Shown: piece after piece, positions 54,419 through 63,242 of the stretch | How the letters are laid out: each line of letters opens with the position of its first letter | Numbering within the stretch: position 1 is the stretch's first letter | From: Candidatus Poribacteria bacterium | GTDB lineage: Bacteria; Poribacteria; WGA-4E; WGA-3G | Direction: 5' to 3' | Length of the DNA: 64,000 bases | Assembly: GCA_022827185.1 (NCBI GenBank) | Contig: JAJDTM010000028.1 | Location: forward strand, 1-64,000 | The notes under the pieces: generated by a model | What the model saw: the letters and a program-made list of their open reading frames with translations, nothing else | The model's database searches: none | Told to the model about the DNA's origin: nothing | Translations under genes and position numbers: made by a program

Positions 54419-55258
54419 CTATACCGAATAGAATTCCGAAGCATTTTTGTAGAAGAGGCTGTTTCTCTCTGCATCCGACGCATCTTCGACAGCCCATAGG
54501 AGTGCGTCTACCCATTCCTGATATGTTGCCGCCAAGGTGCACACGGGCCAATCACTTCCGAACATGAGTCGCTTGTAACCGAATGCGTCTATCAGATGTC
54601 GGATATATGGCTTGAGTTCCTCACGCGTCCAATTCTCGCTTGCGGTTGTTACGATCCCCGATACTTTGCAGTGGACGTTCTCGAAAGCGGCGAGTTCACG
54701 GATATGCGATGCCCACGGCTCAAATTGTCCACCTTTTATGTCGGGGCCGCCGCAGTGATTGAGGGCGTGCCGCACGTCTGGTGTCGCTTTGACTAACTCG
54801 ATTGCTGCTGGCAGCTGCGTGCTGTTCGCACAGAGTTCAAACGAGAGATCAAATTTTGTCAGTAATTTCACGCCGTTAATCAGTTCAGGCGTGGCATAGA
54901 AGTGTGGGTCCGGGTGGTGCCACGCCATCCGACGCACGCCTACGACAAGTCCGAATCCGACGAGCTGCTCCAAGATAGCCTCGGCGTTCGGTTTTTCTAA
55001 CGGTGCTGCCGCTGCGATTGCCCCTATCATGCCATCTGTCTCTGAGATTTCTGTTAACCACTCGACCTCCTTAACGACATCCGTTTCAGCGGGATCTCCC
55101 TCAACATGGACGGATTTGATGACGTTAAGGTCTCCAATTGCTTCACGATAATCTTCCGCTGTATACCGTTTTCCTAACAGATCAAAACCTTCGAGCCACG
55201 GGTATTCCAAATTTTCAGTATCCCAGAGGTGTTGGTGTGTATCAATTATTTTGAGCAT
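54419..55258 (-). CDS. Amidohydrolase family protein (COG3618 type)
   Basis: A 279-residue TIM-barrel metal hydrolase of the amidohydrolase_2 superfamily, close to L-fuconolactonase and 2-pyrone-4,6-dicarboxylate hydrolase. The metal-binding N-terminal IDTHQHLWD, the mid-domain ALNHCGGPDIKG and the late catalytic LMFGSDWPVC are present. It most likely opens a sugar lactone or similar ester. GAGGAA lies eight bases before the ATG. It stands alone between divergent or unrelated genes, so the substrate cannot be deduced from context. Confidence 0.88.
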   Translation of the reverse strand: MLKIIDTHQHLWDTENLEYPWLEGFDLLGKRYTAEDYREAIGDLNVIKSVHVEGDPAETDVVKEVEWLTEISETDGMIGAIAAAAPLEKPNAEAILEQLVGFGLVVGVRRMAWHHPDPHFYATPELINGVKLLTKFDLSFELCANSTQLPAAIELVKATPDVRHALNHCGGPDIKGGQFEPWASHIRELAAFENVHCKVSGIVTTASENWTREELKPYIRHLIDAFGYKRLMFGSDWPVCTLAATYQEWVDALLWAVEDASDAERNSLFYKNASEFYSV

Positions 55259-55389
55259 CTATATTTCCTCATTTTTCAGGGTTAGGCACGTTTTTGCCTC
55301 AAAGTATAGCACGGTATCGGAATAGCGTCAAATTAAGGACGATAGGATCGCGACCAGAGGTCGCTCCTACAGCGAAAAGTTAAAATGAT

Positions 55390-55418
55390 TTGAATTTCAG
55401 GGGAATATCTCGTATAAT
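55390..55418 (+). promoter_or_regulatory. Sigma-70 type promoter for metallopeptidase gene
   Basis: TTGAAT (55390-55395), 17-base spacer, TATAAT (55413-55418), 60 bases upstream of the ATG. Confidence 0.65.
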
Positions 55419-55477
55419 TTCCTTAACTTAACAGATATTTAATAACACGACATAAACAGAATTTGGAGGTGTTTATC

Positions 55478-56176
55478 ATGCTTTTAGGTTTGATTGACCC
55501 ACTGTATATTATAATTATAGCACCGGGACTTGCATTGTCTCTATATGCGACGTTTCGCACAAAATCGACATTCTCAAAATACTCACAAGTCGGGTCGCGC
55601 AGTGGAATGACGGGCGCGCAGGCTGCTGAACTGATGCTTAAAAGGCACGGTGTGAGCGGTGTCCAGATTGAACGTTCCGGGGGTTGGTTAAGCGATCATT
55701 ACGATCCTTCTAAGAAGGCACTGCGGTTGTCTGAGGATGTCTATTCGAGTCAGTCGCTCTCTGCCATAGGTGTTGCCTGCCATGAAGCGGGACACGCGAT
55801 GCAGGATGCGCAGGGTTACGGCATGTTAGGTCTGCGTACTGCGCTTGTTCCTGCGACGAATTTCAGTTCAACCTTTGCGTATATTTTGCTGATAGGTGGA
55901 TTTCTGCTCCAGTTCTCAGGCTTGATATTCCTGGGTGTATGCCTATTTTCAGTGGGTGTCGTTTTTTCACTGATAACGCTTCCTGTTGAATGGGATGCCA
56001 GCAGACGTGCGAAAGTCGCAATGGATGCAGCGGGGATGCTCTCGCCGGAAGAGAATCGACACGCGAGTAAGGTGCTGAACGCGGCGTTTTTAACCTATCT
56101 CGCTGCAGCAGTGACAAGCGTCCTCACACTGGTCTATTACTTGATACGGCTGGGTGTGTTGGGTGGTGATGAATAG
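55478..56176 (+). CDS. YugP-type zinc metallopeptidase
   Basis: A 232-residue membrane protein of the neutral zinc metallopeptidase family typified by YugP. The zinc-binding HEAGH motif (CHEAGHAMQDAQGYGMLGLR) lies near residue 106. There is an N-terminal membrane segment and three more after the motif (AYILLIGGFLLQFSGLIFLG, FSVGVVFSLITLPVEWDASR, and AAAVTSVLTLVYYLI). ATG 55478 is chosen because GGAGGT lies seven bases upstream; the upstream TTG overlaps that site. The cellular role of the family is not well known. Confidence 0.9.
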   Translation: MLLGLIDPLYIIIIAPGLALSLYATFRTKSTFSKYSQVGSRSGMTGAQAAELMLKRHGVSGVQIERSGGWLSDHYDPSKKALRLSEDVYSSQSLSAIGVACHEAGHAMQDAQGYGMLGLRTALVPATNFSSTFAYILLIGGFLLQFSGLIFLGVCLFSVGVVFSLITLPVEWDASRRAKVAMDAAGMLSPEENRHASKVLNAAFLTYLAAAVTSVLTLVYYLIRLGVLGGDE

Positions 56177-56251
56177 GCAGGAAACCCCCCTAACCCCCCT
56201 TATCAGGGGGGAATTTGGGGAGCTGGCTCCTTATCAGGGAGGAGTAAAGGT

Positions 56252-56680
56252 TCAACTTTTGCTTTGGATATCAACACCGGGCCACTGATCATCTTGCTCG
56301 GTAATATCGACGACGATACCGTCGGGGTCTTCCACTTTGAAGGCGACTGAAGGCAGTTCGTCCGAATTGGGATCGTAAGGTTTGCTGCCATCTAAGCCTT
56401 CCCAAGCGATCTCAAAGCCGAGGTCTTCACATCGTTGTGCGGCTTCCCGTAAATTCGGGACTCGGACTCCGATATGGAGATAGTCTAACATTCCGCCGAT
56501 GTGCTCGGGACGTTCGGGACCGCGGTGTTGAAATACACGGAAATTGTGATAACCATCGGTGAGATCGTAGCAGCCGTTCATCGTTGAGAAGACCTGCAAT
56601 CCGAGTGCGTCGCGCCAGAAACGGATGCTCTTTTCCAGATCGGTTGTGCGGACACCGATGTGTACGAGTGTTGTTGACAT
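56252..56680 (-). CDS. VOC/glyoxalase superfamily protein
   Basis: A 142-residue protein of the vicinal-oxygen-chelate fold: the opening LVHIGVRTTDLEKSIRFWRD with the first metal-ligand histidine, a central LHIGVRVPNLREAAQRCEDL, and the end FKVEDPDGIVVDITEQ with the last glutamate are typical of glyoxalase I-like enzymes. The specific reaction is not clear. The start at 56680 has AGGAA about nine bases upstream; the longer frame from 56707 reads across it. Next to a phytanoyl-CoA dioxygenase gene on the same strand. Confidence 0.88.
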   Translation of the reverse strand: MSTTLVHIGVRTTDLEKSIRFWRDALGLQVFSTMNGCYDLTDGYHNFRVFQHRGPERPEHIGGMLDYLHIGVRVPNLREAAQRCEDLGFEIAWEGLDGSKPYDPNSDELPSVAFKVEDPDGIVVDITEQDDQWPGVDIQSKS

Positions 56681-56695
56681 AAGAGATTTCCTTTT

Positions 56696-56825
56696 GTTAC
56701 GGCACACGGAGTGTGCCTATTTCTATAAACATGCGGTGCTCGTAACGGCACACGGAGTGTGCCTACTACTTTAAATCCAGACGGTAACGGCACACGGAGT
56801 GTGCCTACTACTTTAAATCCAGACG
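56696..56825. repeat. Tandem 42-base repeat with palindrome at phyH end
   Basis: Two exact 42-base copies (56742-56783 and 56784-56825), each containing the palindrome GGCACACGGAGTGTGCC and ACTACTTTAAATCCAGACG; a third, partial copy (palindrome only) lies at 56696-56720. The stop codon and last codons of the phytanoyl-CoA dioxygenase gene fall in the right-hand copy, so the gene's own end has been duplicated downstream. Confidence 0.85.
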
Positions 56826-57601
56826 GTTGGTTCGCGGTTTTCTGCGCGGTGCTCGTAGAGGACTTTGACATCCTCGGGTAAATTATCGAATGTTTCACCC
56901 GGAATTGTGGCAGTATTGACCCCGAAGAGTTCTAAATTCAGCCACCACGGTGCGTATCTGACGACAACTGCGGTGCGTTTACCGGCACTCGGGTTTTCTG
57001 CGTTGGAGTGCCAAATTCGGCTGTCCATGATAAGGACACTGCCGGCACTTCCGATGGCTTGCATTTCACCGTCAAGTGGGTTCCGATCGCCGATACCGTC
57101 CTCTTTACCTCTGGGGTTGCGGAGGTCTACATGTGTCTTAGGCACAATCCAAGTGCCGCCATTTTCGGTGGTAAACTCAGAGAGCATCCAGAGGGTCGTG
57201 ATACCGATGACAGCACTCGGGAACGGTTGCGTGATGTGCCATTTCTGGTTCAAGTCGTAAGGAAAATCGGAGTGGTATGCACGCACTAATTCATAATGCG
57301 GGGGACGAATCTTATACTCGGTTTGCGAGATACGTACCTGGGGGCCTAACACTTGATGGATAGTAGCGAGGAGCCGCTCGTTGGCGAGGTGTGCGGCAAA
57401 TTTTGGCATGAAACTGATAACGTTTCGTTCCCATCTGCCGTGTTCTTTGCTGAATTCATTATAGTCTGCTTCTGAGGTTTCGACCTCTTCACGGACCTCG
57501 TCAACGACATTTGCGGGAACAACGTCTTTTAAGACGCACCAGCCTTCTTCTCGCAACTGTGTAACATAAGGTTCGACCATTCCTAATAAATTATCTGCCA
57601 T
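56813..57601 (-). CDS. Phytanoyl-CoA dioxygenase family protein
   Basis: A 262-residue Fe(II)/2-oxoglutarate-dependent oxygenase of the PhyH family. The first iron ligands appear in AYHSDFPYDLN (His-x-Asp) and the distal histidine in VLIMDSRIWHSNAENPSAGK, followed by the 2-oxoglutarate-binding arginine in RTAVVVRYAPWW. PhyH genes are abundant in this kind of genome and may act on lipid or secondary-metabolite substrates; the substrate here is unknown. AAGGAGG lies five bases before the ATG. It ends inside a 42-base tandem repeat. Confidence 0.9.
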   Translation of the reverse strand: MADNLLGMVEPYVTQLREEGWCVLKDVVPANVVDEVREEVETSEADYNEFSKEHGRWERNVISFMPKFAAHLANERLLATIHQVLGPQVRISQTEYKIRPPHYELVRAYHSDFPYDLNQKWHITQPFPSAVIGITTLWMLSEFTTENGGTWIVPKTHVDLRNPRGKEDGIGDRNPLDGEMQAIGSAGSVLIMDSRIWHSNAENPSAGKRTAVVVRYAPWWLNLELFGVNTATIPGETFDNLPEDVKVLYEHRAENREPTVWI

Positions 57602-57620
57602 TGAAGCCTCCTTGTCTGTC

Positions 57621-57722
57621 AGGGCTTACGCATTTTTCCATGATAACTCTCACTGCGAGGCAATCCTACGCACTGCTGGCGGGGTTTTAAACCCCGCCAG
57701 CGAGGGGGGCTGCGTAAGTCCT
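57621..57722. mobile_element. MITE family 1, copy 6 (GC-hairpin subtype)
   Basis: A 102-base element: left terminus AGGGCTTACGCA (one mismatch), right terminus TGCGTAAGTCCT (57711-57722), and a central palindrome GCTGGCGGGGTTTT/AAACCCCGCCAGC at 57675-57701. It fills the gap between the phytanoyl-CoA dioxygenase and SCP2 genes almost completely. Confidence 0.85.
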
Positions 57723-57727
57723 ATCTG

Positions 57728-58126
57728 TCATGAATCGCAACCGGTTTCTCGTTCGCGGTTATAGCGAACAGCAGTCTTAATCAGCGGCGCAAGACGCATC
57801 ACCTTGCCGAGGGAGCCGTTGACACCAATCTCGCGTGTTGTAATGGCACCCATAACGTTGAGTTCGCCTGTCCAAAATCTGTAGGCGACATCGCCTGTCA
57901 TAGTGAGTTCAACGTCTGGATTAGAATTATCACAGACACCGCGGACGATACTATATTCGCCATTTGCTGCAGTCAACGTCATCGTACACTCCGGCGAGGT
58001 ATAGTTAAACTGGACGCTCAGCGTCAAGGATTTTAGTGTCTCTTGTGCTTCCGGTAACGTTGCGATTTCTGCAAACAGTTCACTGATATAACTATAGAGT
58101 TGTTCAGACGTTTCAAATATAGCCAT
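57728..58126 (-). CDS. SCP2 sterol-binding domain protein
   Basis: A 132-residue soluble protein of the SCP2 sterol-carrier fold. The strand pattern LSVQFNYTSPECTMTLTAAN, then DVELTMTGDVAYRFWTGELN, and the terminal segment INGSLGK-like (VNGSLGKVMRLAPLI) are typical, at normal domain length. It would bind a hydrophobic ligand in the cytoplasm. It stands on the opposite strand to the methyltransferase gene, whose start lies 54 bases away. Confidence 0.85.
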   Translation of the reverse strand: MAIFETSEQLYSYISELFAEIATLPEAQETLKSLTLSVQFNYTSPECTMTLTAANGEYSIVRGVCDNSNPDVELTMTGDVAYRFWTGELNVMGAITTREIGVNGSLGKVMRLAPLIKTAVRYNRERETGCDS

Positions 58127-58180
58127 AGTTTGCGATATAGCATATCCTATAATAGATTCGAGGTCAAATTAAAAATACAA

Positions 58181-58762
58181 ATGAATTCATTCAAAACAGT
58201 TCTTGAAGGCGTCTCAGAGGCCCCGACGACCGACGTTCAAACTCATGAAAGTAGATTGGATTGCCTTGAGGCTGGGACTATTTCTTATGAATCGCCAATG
58301 GGGTGTATAAACATAGTGGCTGCGGATCCGCACAAGATTTCACGCATTTTTTTCACCACTTATTTTCCATTCGATGACGCTGGACACCTCTATAGAGAGT
58401 ATCCTGTGCTGACACGTGCGCGGGAGCTGCTCGCCCGTTATTTCGCCGGTGAACCGTTTGATGACTGTGAAATCCCGATCCAAGTAGACAGGGGAACCCC
58501 CTTTCAAAAGAAAGTCTGGAATATCATCCAGCAGATTCCTTATGGAGAGGTGCAGAGTTATCAATGGATTGCGGACCAGATAGGGAAATCGAAGGCTGTT
58601 CGTGCGGTCGGCAACGCCGTTGGCGCGAACCCTGTCTCTATTCTCAGACCGTGCCATCGTGTTATCAGAAGCAATGGAGCACTTGGTGGGTACGGCGGTG
58701 GATTAGAACGGAAGCGGCAATTGTTAACAATTGAAGGGCACGATATTGAAAAGTTTAAGTAA
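58181..58762 (+). CDS. ogt: Methylated-DNA-protein-cysteine methyltransferase
   Basis: A 193-residue DNA-repair protein that removes alkyl groups from O6-alkylguanine. The active-site motif PCHRV (ILRPCHRVIRSNG) is present near residue 157, with the helix-turn-helix IPYGEVQSYQWIADQIGKSK and the arginine finger region KAVRAVGNAVGANP. An N-terminal domain of about 100 residues precedes it. ATG 58181 is chosen; a longer frame from 58100 would overlap the SCP2 gene start on the other strand. Confidence 0.92.
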   Translation: MNSFKTVLEGVSEAPTTDVQTHESRLDCLEAGTISYESPMGCINIVAADPHKISRIFFTTYFPFDDAGHLYREYPVLTRARELLARYFAGEPFDDCEIPIQVDRGTPFQKKVWNIIQQIPYGEVQSYQWIADQIGKSKAVRAVGNAVGANPVSILRPCHRVIRSNGALGGYGGGLERKRQLLTIEGHDIEKFK

Positions 58763-58763
58763 C

Positions 58764-58922
58764 ATGATTTACGCAAGGGGACTTGATTTTCCATATTTTT
58801 AACCCCCTAAAGAATCAGAATCAACGGTATGAATGCCTTATGGGCATTCACCGGGTATGAATGCCTTATGGGCATTCACCGCCCCTTATCAGGGGGACTT
58901 TCAGAAGCAGTGCGTAAGTCCT
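58764..58922. mobile_element. MITE family 1, copy 7 (duplicated inner hairpin)
   Basis: A 159-base element with a diverged left end (ATGATTTACGCA) and a perfect right end TGCGTAAGTCCT (58911-58922). It is of the CCCCTTATCAGGGGG subtype, and the inner hairpin unit TATGAATGCCTTATGGGCAT is present twice in tandem. It begins one base after the stop of the methyltransferase gene. Confidence 0.8.
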
Positions 58923-58978
58923 CAGTAAGATGCTTCTCCATAAGCACGTTTTAATAGACATCTTGGAGTTTTAGTTTA

Positions 58979-60184
58979 ATGACTTTTGAAAAAAAATTAG
59001 GAAAATCCACCCAAGCCATCCATGCGGGTGAAAGGGCGACACCCGCTACCGAAAAAAGTGGGATACCGCTTCTACCGCCTATCTATCAGAACAGTACATT
59101 CCGTTTCACCACAGCCGCGGAATGCGCGGAAGCGTTCCGAGACGAAGAGAGTGGCTATGTCTACACGCGTTGGGGGAACCCGACACAAGAGGTACTGGAA
59201 ACGAAACTTGCCGTGCTTGAGGCAGCCGAAGCAGGACTTGCGACGGCATCGGGGATGGGAGCAGTGAGTACCGCTCTGCTTACGGCTTTAGCTGACGGTG
59301 GACATGTCGTCGCCATGGAAAATCTCTATTCCGCGACATTCCAAACCCTCAATGAAGATTTTCCACGCTTCGGCATTGAGACAACATTCGTTGATGCTAC
59401 AGACCCTTCACAAATCGAACGCGCCATCAGAGCCGATACGAAAGTCCTCTATCTTGAAAGCCCAACGAATCCGCTCCTTAAACTGATAGATTTACGGGCA
59501 TCCGCCGAGATTGCTAAAGCACACGGTGTGACCTCGATTATTGATAACACCTTCGCGACCCCGTGCGGACAGCAACCGATTCCTCTCGGTATCGATGTCG
59601 TTGTCCATAGTATGACGAAATATTTGAGTGGTACCGGTGCGGTGGTTGCTGGTGCGATTGTCGGGCGGAAGGCATTCGTCACGCGCGCCAAAACAGGCGC
59701 GTTGCGCAACTTCGGGGCAGTTATCAGTCCGTTTAATGCGTGGTTAACATTACAAGGGATTACGACGCTACCGCTGCGATTTGCGCGGCACTGCGAAAAT
59801 GCGGTGCAAGTAGCGACGTTTCTCGAAGCACATCCGGCGGTGGCGTGGGTTCGTTACCCGGGTTTGCCGAGTCATCCGCAATATGAACTTGCCAAACACC
59901 AGATGGATGCTTTCGGGGGCATGATAACGCTGGAGCTGAAAGGTGGACGCCGTGCGGGTGAACACCTCGTTGATCGGCTCCAACGCTGCGCGCTTGCGGT
60001 CAGTTTAGGAGACGTACGGACTTTAATCTGCCATCCGGCATCAACGACGCATTCACACGTTCCAGTGGATATCCGTCAGCAGATTGGCATCACAGACGGT
60101 TTAGTCAGAATCTCCGTTGGCTTAGAGGACGTTGAAGATATTCTCGCCGACCTCGGACAGGCTTTAGAGTCCTGTGCTCCGTAG
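58979..60184 (+). CDS. Cys/Met metabolism PLP enzyme
   Basis: A 401-residue enzyme of the cystathionine gamma-synthase / methionine gamma-lyase family. The opening STQAIHAGE, the mid-domain YLESPTNPLLKLID, IDNTFATP and the PLP lysine in VVHSMTKYLSGTGAVVAG (about residues 203-220) are conserved. Several activities are possible: O-acetyl- or O-succinylhomoserine sulfhydrylase, cystathionine gamma-synthase, or methionine gamma-lyase. Sequence alone does not decide between them. GGAG lies ten bases before the ATG. The end overlaps the convergent TPR gene by 21 bases. Confidence 0.88.
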   Translation: MTFEKKLGKSTQAIHAGERATPATEKSGIPLLPPIYQNSTFRFTTAAECAEAFRDEESGYVYTRWGNPTQEVLETKLAVLEAAEAGLATASGMGAVSTALLTALADGGHVVAMENLYSATFQTLNEDFPRFGIETTFVDATDPSQIERAIRADTKVLYLESPTNPLLKLIDLRASAEIAKAHGVTSIIDNTFATPCGQQPIPLGIDVVVHSMTKYLSGTGAVVAGAIVGRKAFVTRAKTGALRNFGAVISPFNAWLTLQGITTLPLRFARHCENAVQVATFLEAHPAVAWVRYPGLPSHPQYELAKHQMDAFGGMITLELKGGRRAGEHLVDRLQRCALAVSLGDVRTLICHPASTTHSHVPVDIRQQIGITDGLVRISVGLEDVEDILADLGQALESCAP

Positions 60185-61402
60185 CGTTTGTATATAATTT
60201 TCGTTGATATTGTTCGATGCGTGCGTTGCTTCCCGATGCGGCTCCGGAAATTCTGTGAGCAGCTTCTGATATGCCGCGACTGCTAAATCCGTTTCACCAT
60301 CGTCCTCATAAGCTTTGCCGACCCAATATTGTGCCATCCGTCGCGTGTCATAATCGTAGGTAGCATTATCCGCCACTTTTTGAAATGCATCAACAGCAGT
60401 CGATGTATCCTTGTTTACAAGTGCGATGCGTGCGATGTAGACTTGTGCGCTGGCGGCATTTTCATTGCGTGGGAAGAGATCAATTCCCATCTCAAGTTGG
60501 GCGATGGCTTCATCGTACTTCTCAAGCCTTCCATAAGCCCATCCCATGTAGAAGTATGCATCCTGCCCGACTTTGGTGTCCGGATAGAGGTCAATAACCT
60601 TTTGGTAGCCTTCAAGCGCCTCCTGATATTTCCCCTCAGCGAGATAAGCCTGCGGGATACCGAAGCTCGCCAAGGGTGCCAGATCAGGATCCCCCGAATC
60701 AACGACGTTTGTGAATTCGACGCGTGCGTTTTCGTACTCCTGCTTCTTGAGATAAATTTCGCCTGTAACGTATAGAATCTGATAGAGTATCGGGCTATCG
60801 CTAAACGGTTCTCGAAGCGTGTCAAAGTGTACGAGTGCGCTGTTCAATTCATCTTTGCCATAGTAACACATCGCTGTATTAAACTGTGCTTGGTCTGACA
60901 GTTCACTGCCGGGGTATGTTGCTATTAATTGGTTGTAAAGCGCGATGGCGCGGTCGTAGTACGCGTCAAGAGATTCGAGGGTGCCGGTCCCCTTTAGGTC
61001 CTCTGCGATTTTATAAGAAGCGAAAGCGATGGCGTACATCGAATCGTCCGCCCATTCACTGTCAGGATAATTATTGATGAGTCGTCGGAAGAGTGCGAAC
61101 GCTTCTTCATCGGTGCGTGGCAGGCGTGAGGCGAGCTGATAGATCGCATCATCTGCCCATAGGCTGTCCGGATAGTTCTCAAAGACCTCACGGTATGCGG
61201 CTCGGACTTGGCGCAAACGTTTTTTGTCCGGGCTATCAAGTTCTACCGGTGGCTCATCGATTTGCTTTACCGCTATCCACGCTTTGTCTGCGTTGTCGTA
61301 GTAGTGCTCGTAGCTGGTGTTGTTTCCTGTGACACGTCCCAGCCAAAATCCACCAACGAGTGCGATCAGCACGCAGATTTCTGCGATTATGAACTTCTTC
61401 AT
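60164..61402 (-). CDS. TPR protein with membrane anchor (YbgF/BamD-like)
   Basis: A 412-residue protein with an N-terminal membrane segment (MKKFIIAEICVLIALVGGFW) and then many tetratricopeptide-type repeats of the outer-membrane-assembly type: AYREVFENYPDSLWADDAIY, FRRLINNYPDSEWADDSMYA, YNQLIATYPGSELSDQAQFN, and others to near the end. AAGGAG lies seven bases upstream of the ATG at 61402. It is probably anchored in the inner membrane with repeats in the periplasm, acting as a scaffold; partners unknown. Confidence 0.85.
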   Translation of the reverse strand: MKKFIIAEICVLIALVGGFWLGRVTGNNTSYEHYYDNADKAWIAVKQIDEPPVELDSPDKKRLRQVRAAYREVFENYPDSLWADDAIYQLASRLPRTDEEAFALFRRLINNYPDSEWADDSMYAIAFASYKIAEDLKGTGTLESLDAYYDRAIALYNQLIATYPGSELSDQAQFNTAMCYYGKDELNSALVHFDTLREPFSDSPILYQILYVTGEIYLKKQEYENARVEFTNVVDSGDPDLAPLASFGIPQAYLAEGKYQEALEGYQKVIDLYPDTKVGQDAYFYMGWAYGRLEKYDEAIAQLEMGIDLFPRNENAASAQVYIARIALVNKDTSTAVDAFQKVADNATYDYDTRRMAQYWVGKAYEDDGETDLAVAAYQKLLTEFPEPHREATHASNNINENYIQTLRSTGL

Positions 61403-61735
61403 GTTTCTTCTCCTTGCCAAGTGTTGATGCTAAGTATGTTAACAAGACTGTTAAAATATGTCAAGCACGGTTTCTACAAGCAGAGATATTCAGTTATCAT
61501 AGGAATAGTCATCAGTTACCAGTACACGTTACTTGTGAGATACGCTTGCCGATTTTTTCAGTTTACTGTAGCAAATTTCGTGCCGAATCCGAATAACACT
61601 GCGCTGATAAGATTCTTTATAAAACCCCCAAAAATCCTGCACAAAATAGGGCATACGGTGGCATATAGTTGCACGAAATGGGGCAGATTTAACAAGCGAT
61701 TTGTGTTATCGGACGGCTCGCTTCCGATTAATTCC
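61403..61735. other. Intergenic sequence, nothing recognised
   Basis: This AT-rich gap between the divergent TPR and amino-acid-binding genes shows no coding frame with family resemblance and no clear RNA. A weak heptad-like CAGTTATCA/CATCAGTTACCAG stretch lies near 61495-61525. Confidence 0.5.
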
Positions 61736-61764
61736 TTGACAACATAAGGTCAGTTTGATACAAT
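61736..61764 (+). promoter_or_regulatory. Sigma-70 type promoter for amino-acid transporter
   Basis: TTGACA (61736-61741), 17-base spacer, TACAAT (61759-61764). It leaves a leader of about 125 bases before the GTG start of the binding-protein gene, in which short inverted stretches (TTTCTGTTTATCAGAAAG) occur. Confidence 0.75.
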
Positions 61765-61898
61765 GTGTAAAAGATTATATTTACTTTCTGTTTATCAGAA
61801 AGTCATAAATTCGATACTGATAAAATTGTGAACAGTGATAACAGAATTTAATCAAATTGCCTTTTCGAGAGAGGGCATATCAAAAAGAGAGGTTTTCT

Positions 61899-62921
61899 GT
61901 GCGTAAATTTTTGTTTCGCGTTTCCGTGTTAGTTTTAGCGATTTCATTAGTGACACCACTCCTTGCCGACAACCACGAGGGTATCCTGGACAAAGTAAAA
62001 AATAGAGGACGACTGATCTGTGGGGTGAACAAAGAATTGCCGGGTTTCGGTTACCTCAGTCAGGATGGGACCTGGAAAGGCTTTGACGTAGATTATGGTC
62101 GGGCGATTGCTGCTGCTGTTTTGGGCGATCCGGACAAAGTTGAGTTTCGTCCGCTAAAGGCTGCTGATCGGTTTCCCGCCCTTCAGACAGGTGAAATAGA
62201 TGTTTTAATCCGCAATACCACTTGGACGCTGACCCGTGATACCGACTTAGGTGCTGACTTCGCGCCGCCAACCTTTTATGACGGTCAGGGTTTTATGCTC
62301 CGTAAGGATCTCGGTATAACTTCGCTCAAGGAGTTGGCAGGTGCCACTATTGGTGTCACGGCTGGTAGTACTACAGAGTTAAACCTTGCCGATACCACCC
62401 GCGCTTTAGGGATCGAAGTTGAACCTATTGTTTTTGAGGAAACTGAGACGCTTTACCAGAGTTACGATCAGGGACGTTGCGATGCGGTGACAAGCGATAA
62501 GTCGCAATTAGTCTCCCGCCGCCAATCACTAAAAAATCCAGATGACCATGTTATTCTTGACGTAACCATTTCAAAAGAACCATTGGGACCCGTTACCGTC
62601 CACGGCGACAACAAGTGGAATGATGTGGTGAGTTGGGTTGTTTATGCCACGTTCTTTGCCGAAGAGCACGGCATTACGCAAGCTAACGTCAACACCTTTG
62701 AAACAGGGAACCCCGAAATCAAGCGTTTCTTGGGTACAGCTGATGGCGCCGGTATGGGCGAAAAACTTGGTCTGCCGAAAGACTGGGCGCGTCAAGTTAT
62801 TGCTGCTGTGGGTAACTATGGCGAGATTTTTGAACGTAACTTGACACCGCTGGGGCTGCCGCGTGGGGTCAACAAACCGTGGACGCAGGGCGGTCTACTC
62901 TACGCGATACCGTTCCGTTAG
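61899..62921 (+). CDS. aapJ: Amino-acid ABC transporter substrate-binding protein
   Basis: A 340-residue periplasmic binding protein of the AapJ/YhdW (polar or general amino acid) type. Signal peptide 1-24. Conserved segments: GRLICGVNKELPGFGYLSQD, FKGFDVDYGRAIAAAVLGD-like (WKGFDVDYGRAIAAAVLGDP), TWTLTRDTDLGADFAPPTFY, and the C-terminal PWTQGGLLYAIPFR. The GTG at 61899 is chosen because GAGAGG lies seven bases upstream; an earlier TTG at 61857 has none. It is followed by the matching permease gene, so it captures amino acids for that importer. Confidence 0.92.
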   Translation: MRKFLFRVSVLVLAISLVTPLLADNHEGILDKVKNRGRLICGVNKELPGFGYLSQDGTWKGFDVDYGRAIAAAVLGDPDKVEFRPLKAADRFPALQTGEIDVLIRNTTWTLTRDTDLGADFAPPTFYDGQGFMLRKDLGITSLKELAGATIGVTAGSTTELNLADTTRALGIEVEPIVFEETETLYQSYDQGRCDAVTSDKSQLVSRRQSLKNPDDHVILDVTISKEPLGPVTVHGDNKWNDVVSWVVYATFFAEEHGITQANVNTFETGNPEIKRFLGTADGAGMGEKLGLPKDWARQVIAAVGNYGEIFERNLTPLGLPRGVNKPWTQGGLLYAIPFR

Positions 62922-62978
62922 GTAGCCTCCGTGCGTGCGCATTACACACCAATGACAGGCTGCACGTTTTGTATTGCT

Positions 62979-63012
62979 GCAGAGCGAGGCACTGTGCCTT
63001 GCTACTGCAGCA
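62979..63012. terminator. Hairpin behind binding-protein gene
   Basis: CTGCAG...CTGCAG ends enclose GCGAGGCAC/GTGCCTTGC, a near-perfect stem of about 15 pairs with a very short loop. No T run follows, so it may instead be a dispersed palindrome. It could attenuate transcription between the binding protein and permease genes, a common arrangement that gives more binding protein. Confidence 0.4.
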
Positions 63013-63049
63013 AGTCTTGCAGAGCGTCAACTGAATATATATAACAGAT

Positions 63050-63151
63050 AGGACTTACGGAAATTTAGCACGCGATAATAGATTTTTTAGTTTTAAACCC
63101 CCTAAATCCCCCTTATCAGGGGGAATTTAAGAAGAAATGCGTACAAGTCCT
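63050..63151. mobile_element. MITE family 1, copy 8 (CCCCCTTATCAGGGGG subtype)
   Basis: A 102-base element with left terminus AGGACTTACGGA (one mismatch) and right terminus TGCGTACAAGTCCT (63138-63151, two-base insertion). The centre reads CCCCCTAAATCCCCCTTATC followed by AGGGGG. It separates the binding-protein and permease genes of one transporter. Confidence 0.8.
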
Positions 63152-63242
63152 AACAGAGTTAACGATAAATAACGTTGCTTCGATATACCTAAAACCACGA
63201 GATTTAAGGGGCGTTTCCTAATGAAGTTTCGACAGTAAAAAT

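Noticed and set aside
56578..56898. An open frame with repeated GFKVVGTLRVPL segments on the minus strand
   Set aside because: It is a translation of the 42-base tandem repeat and overlaps two better-supported genes.
61421..61747. A coding region upstream of the amino-acid-binding gene
   Set aside because: The open frame there is mostly a shadow of the TPR gene extended by chance, with no family resemblance or ribosome binding site.
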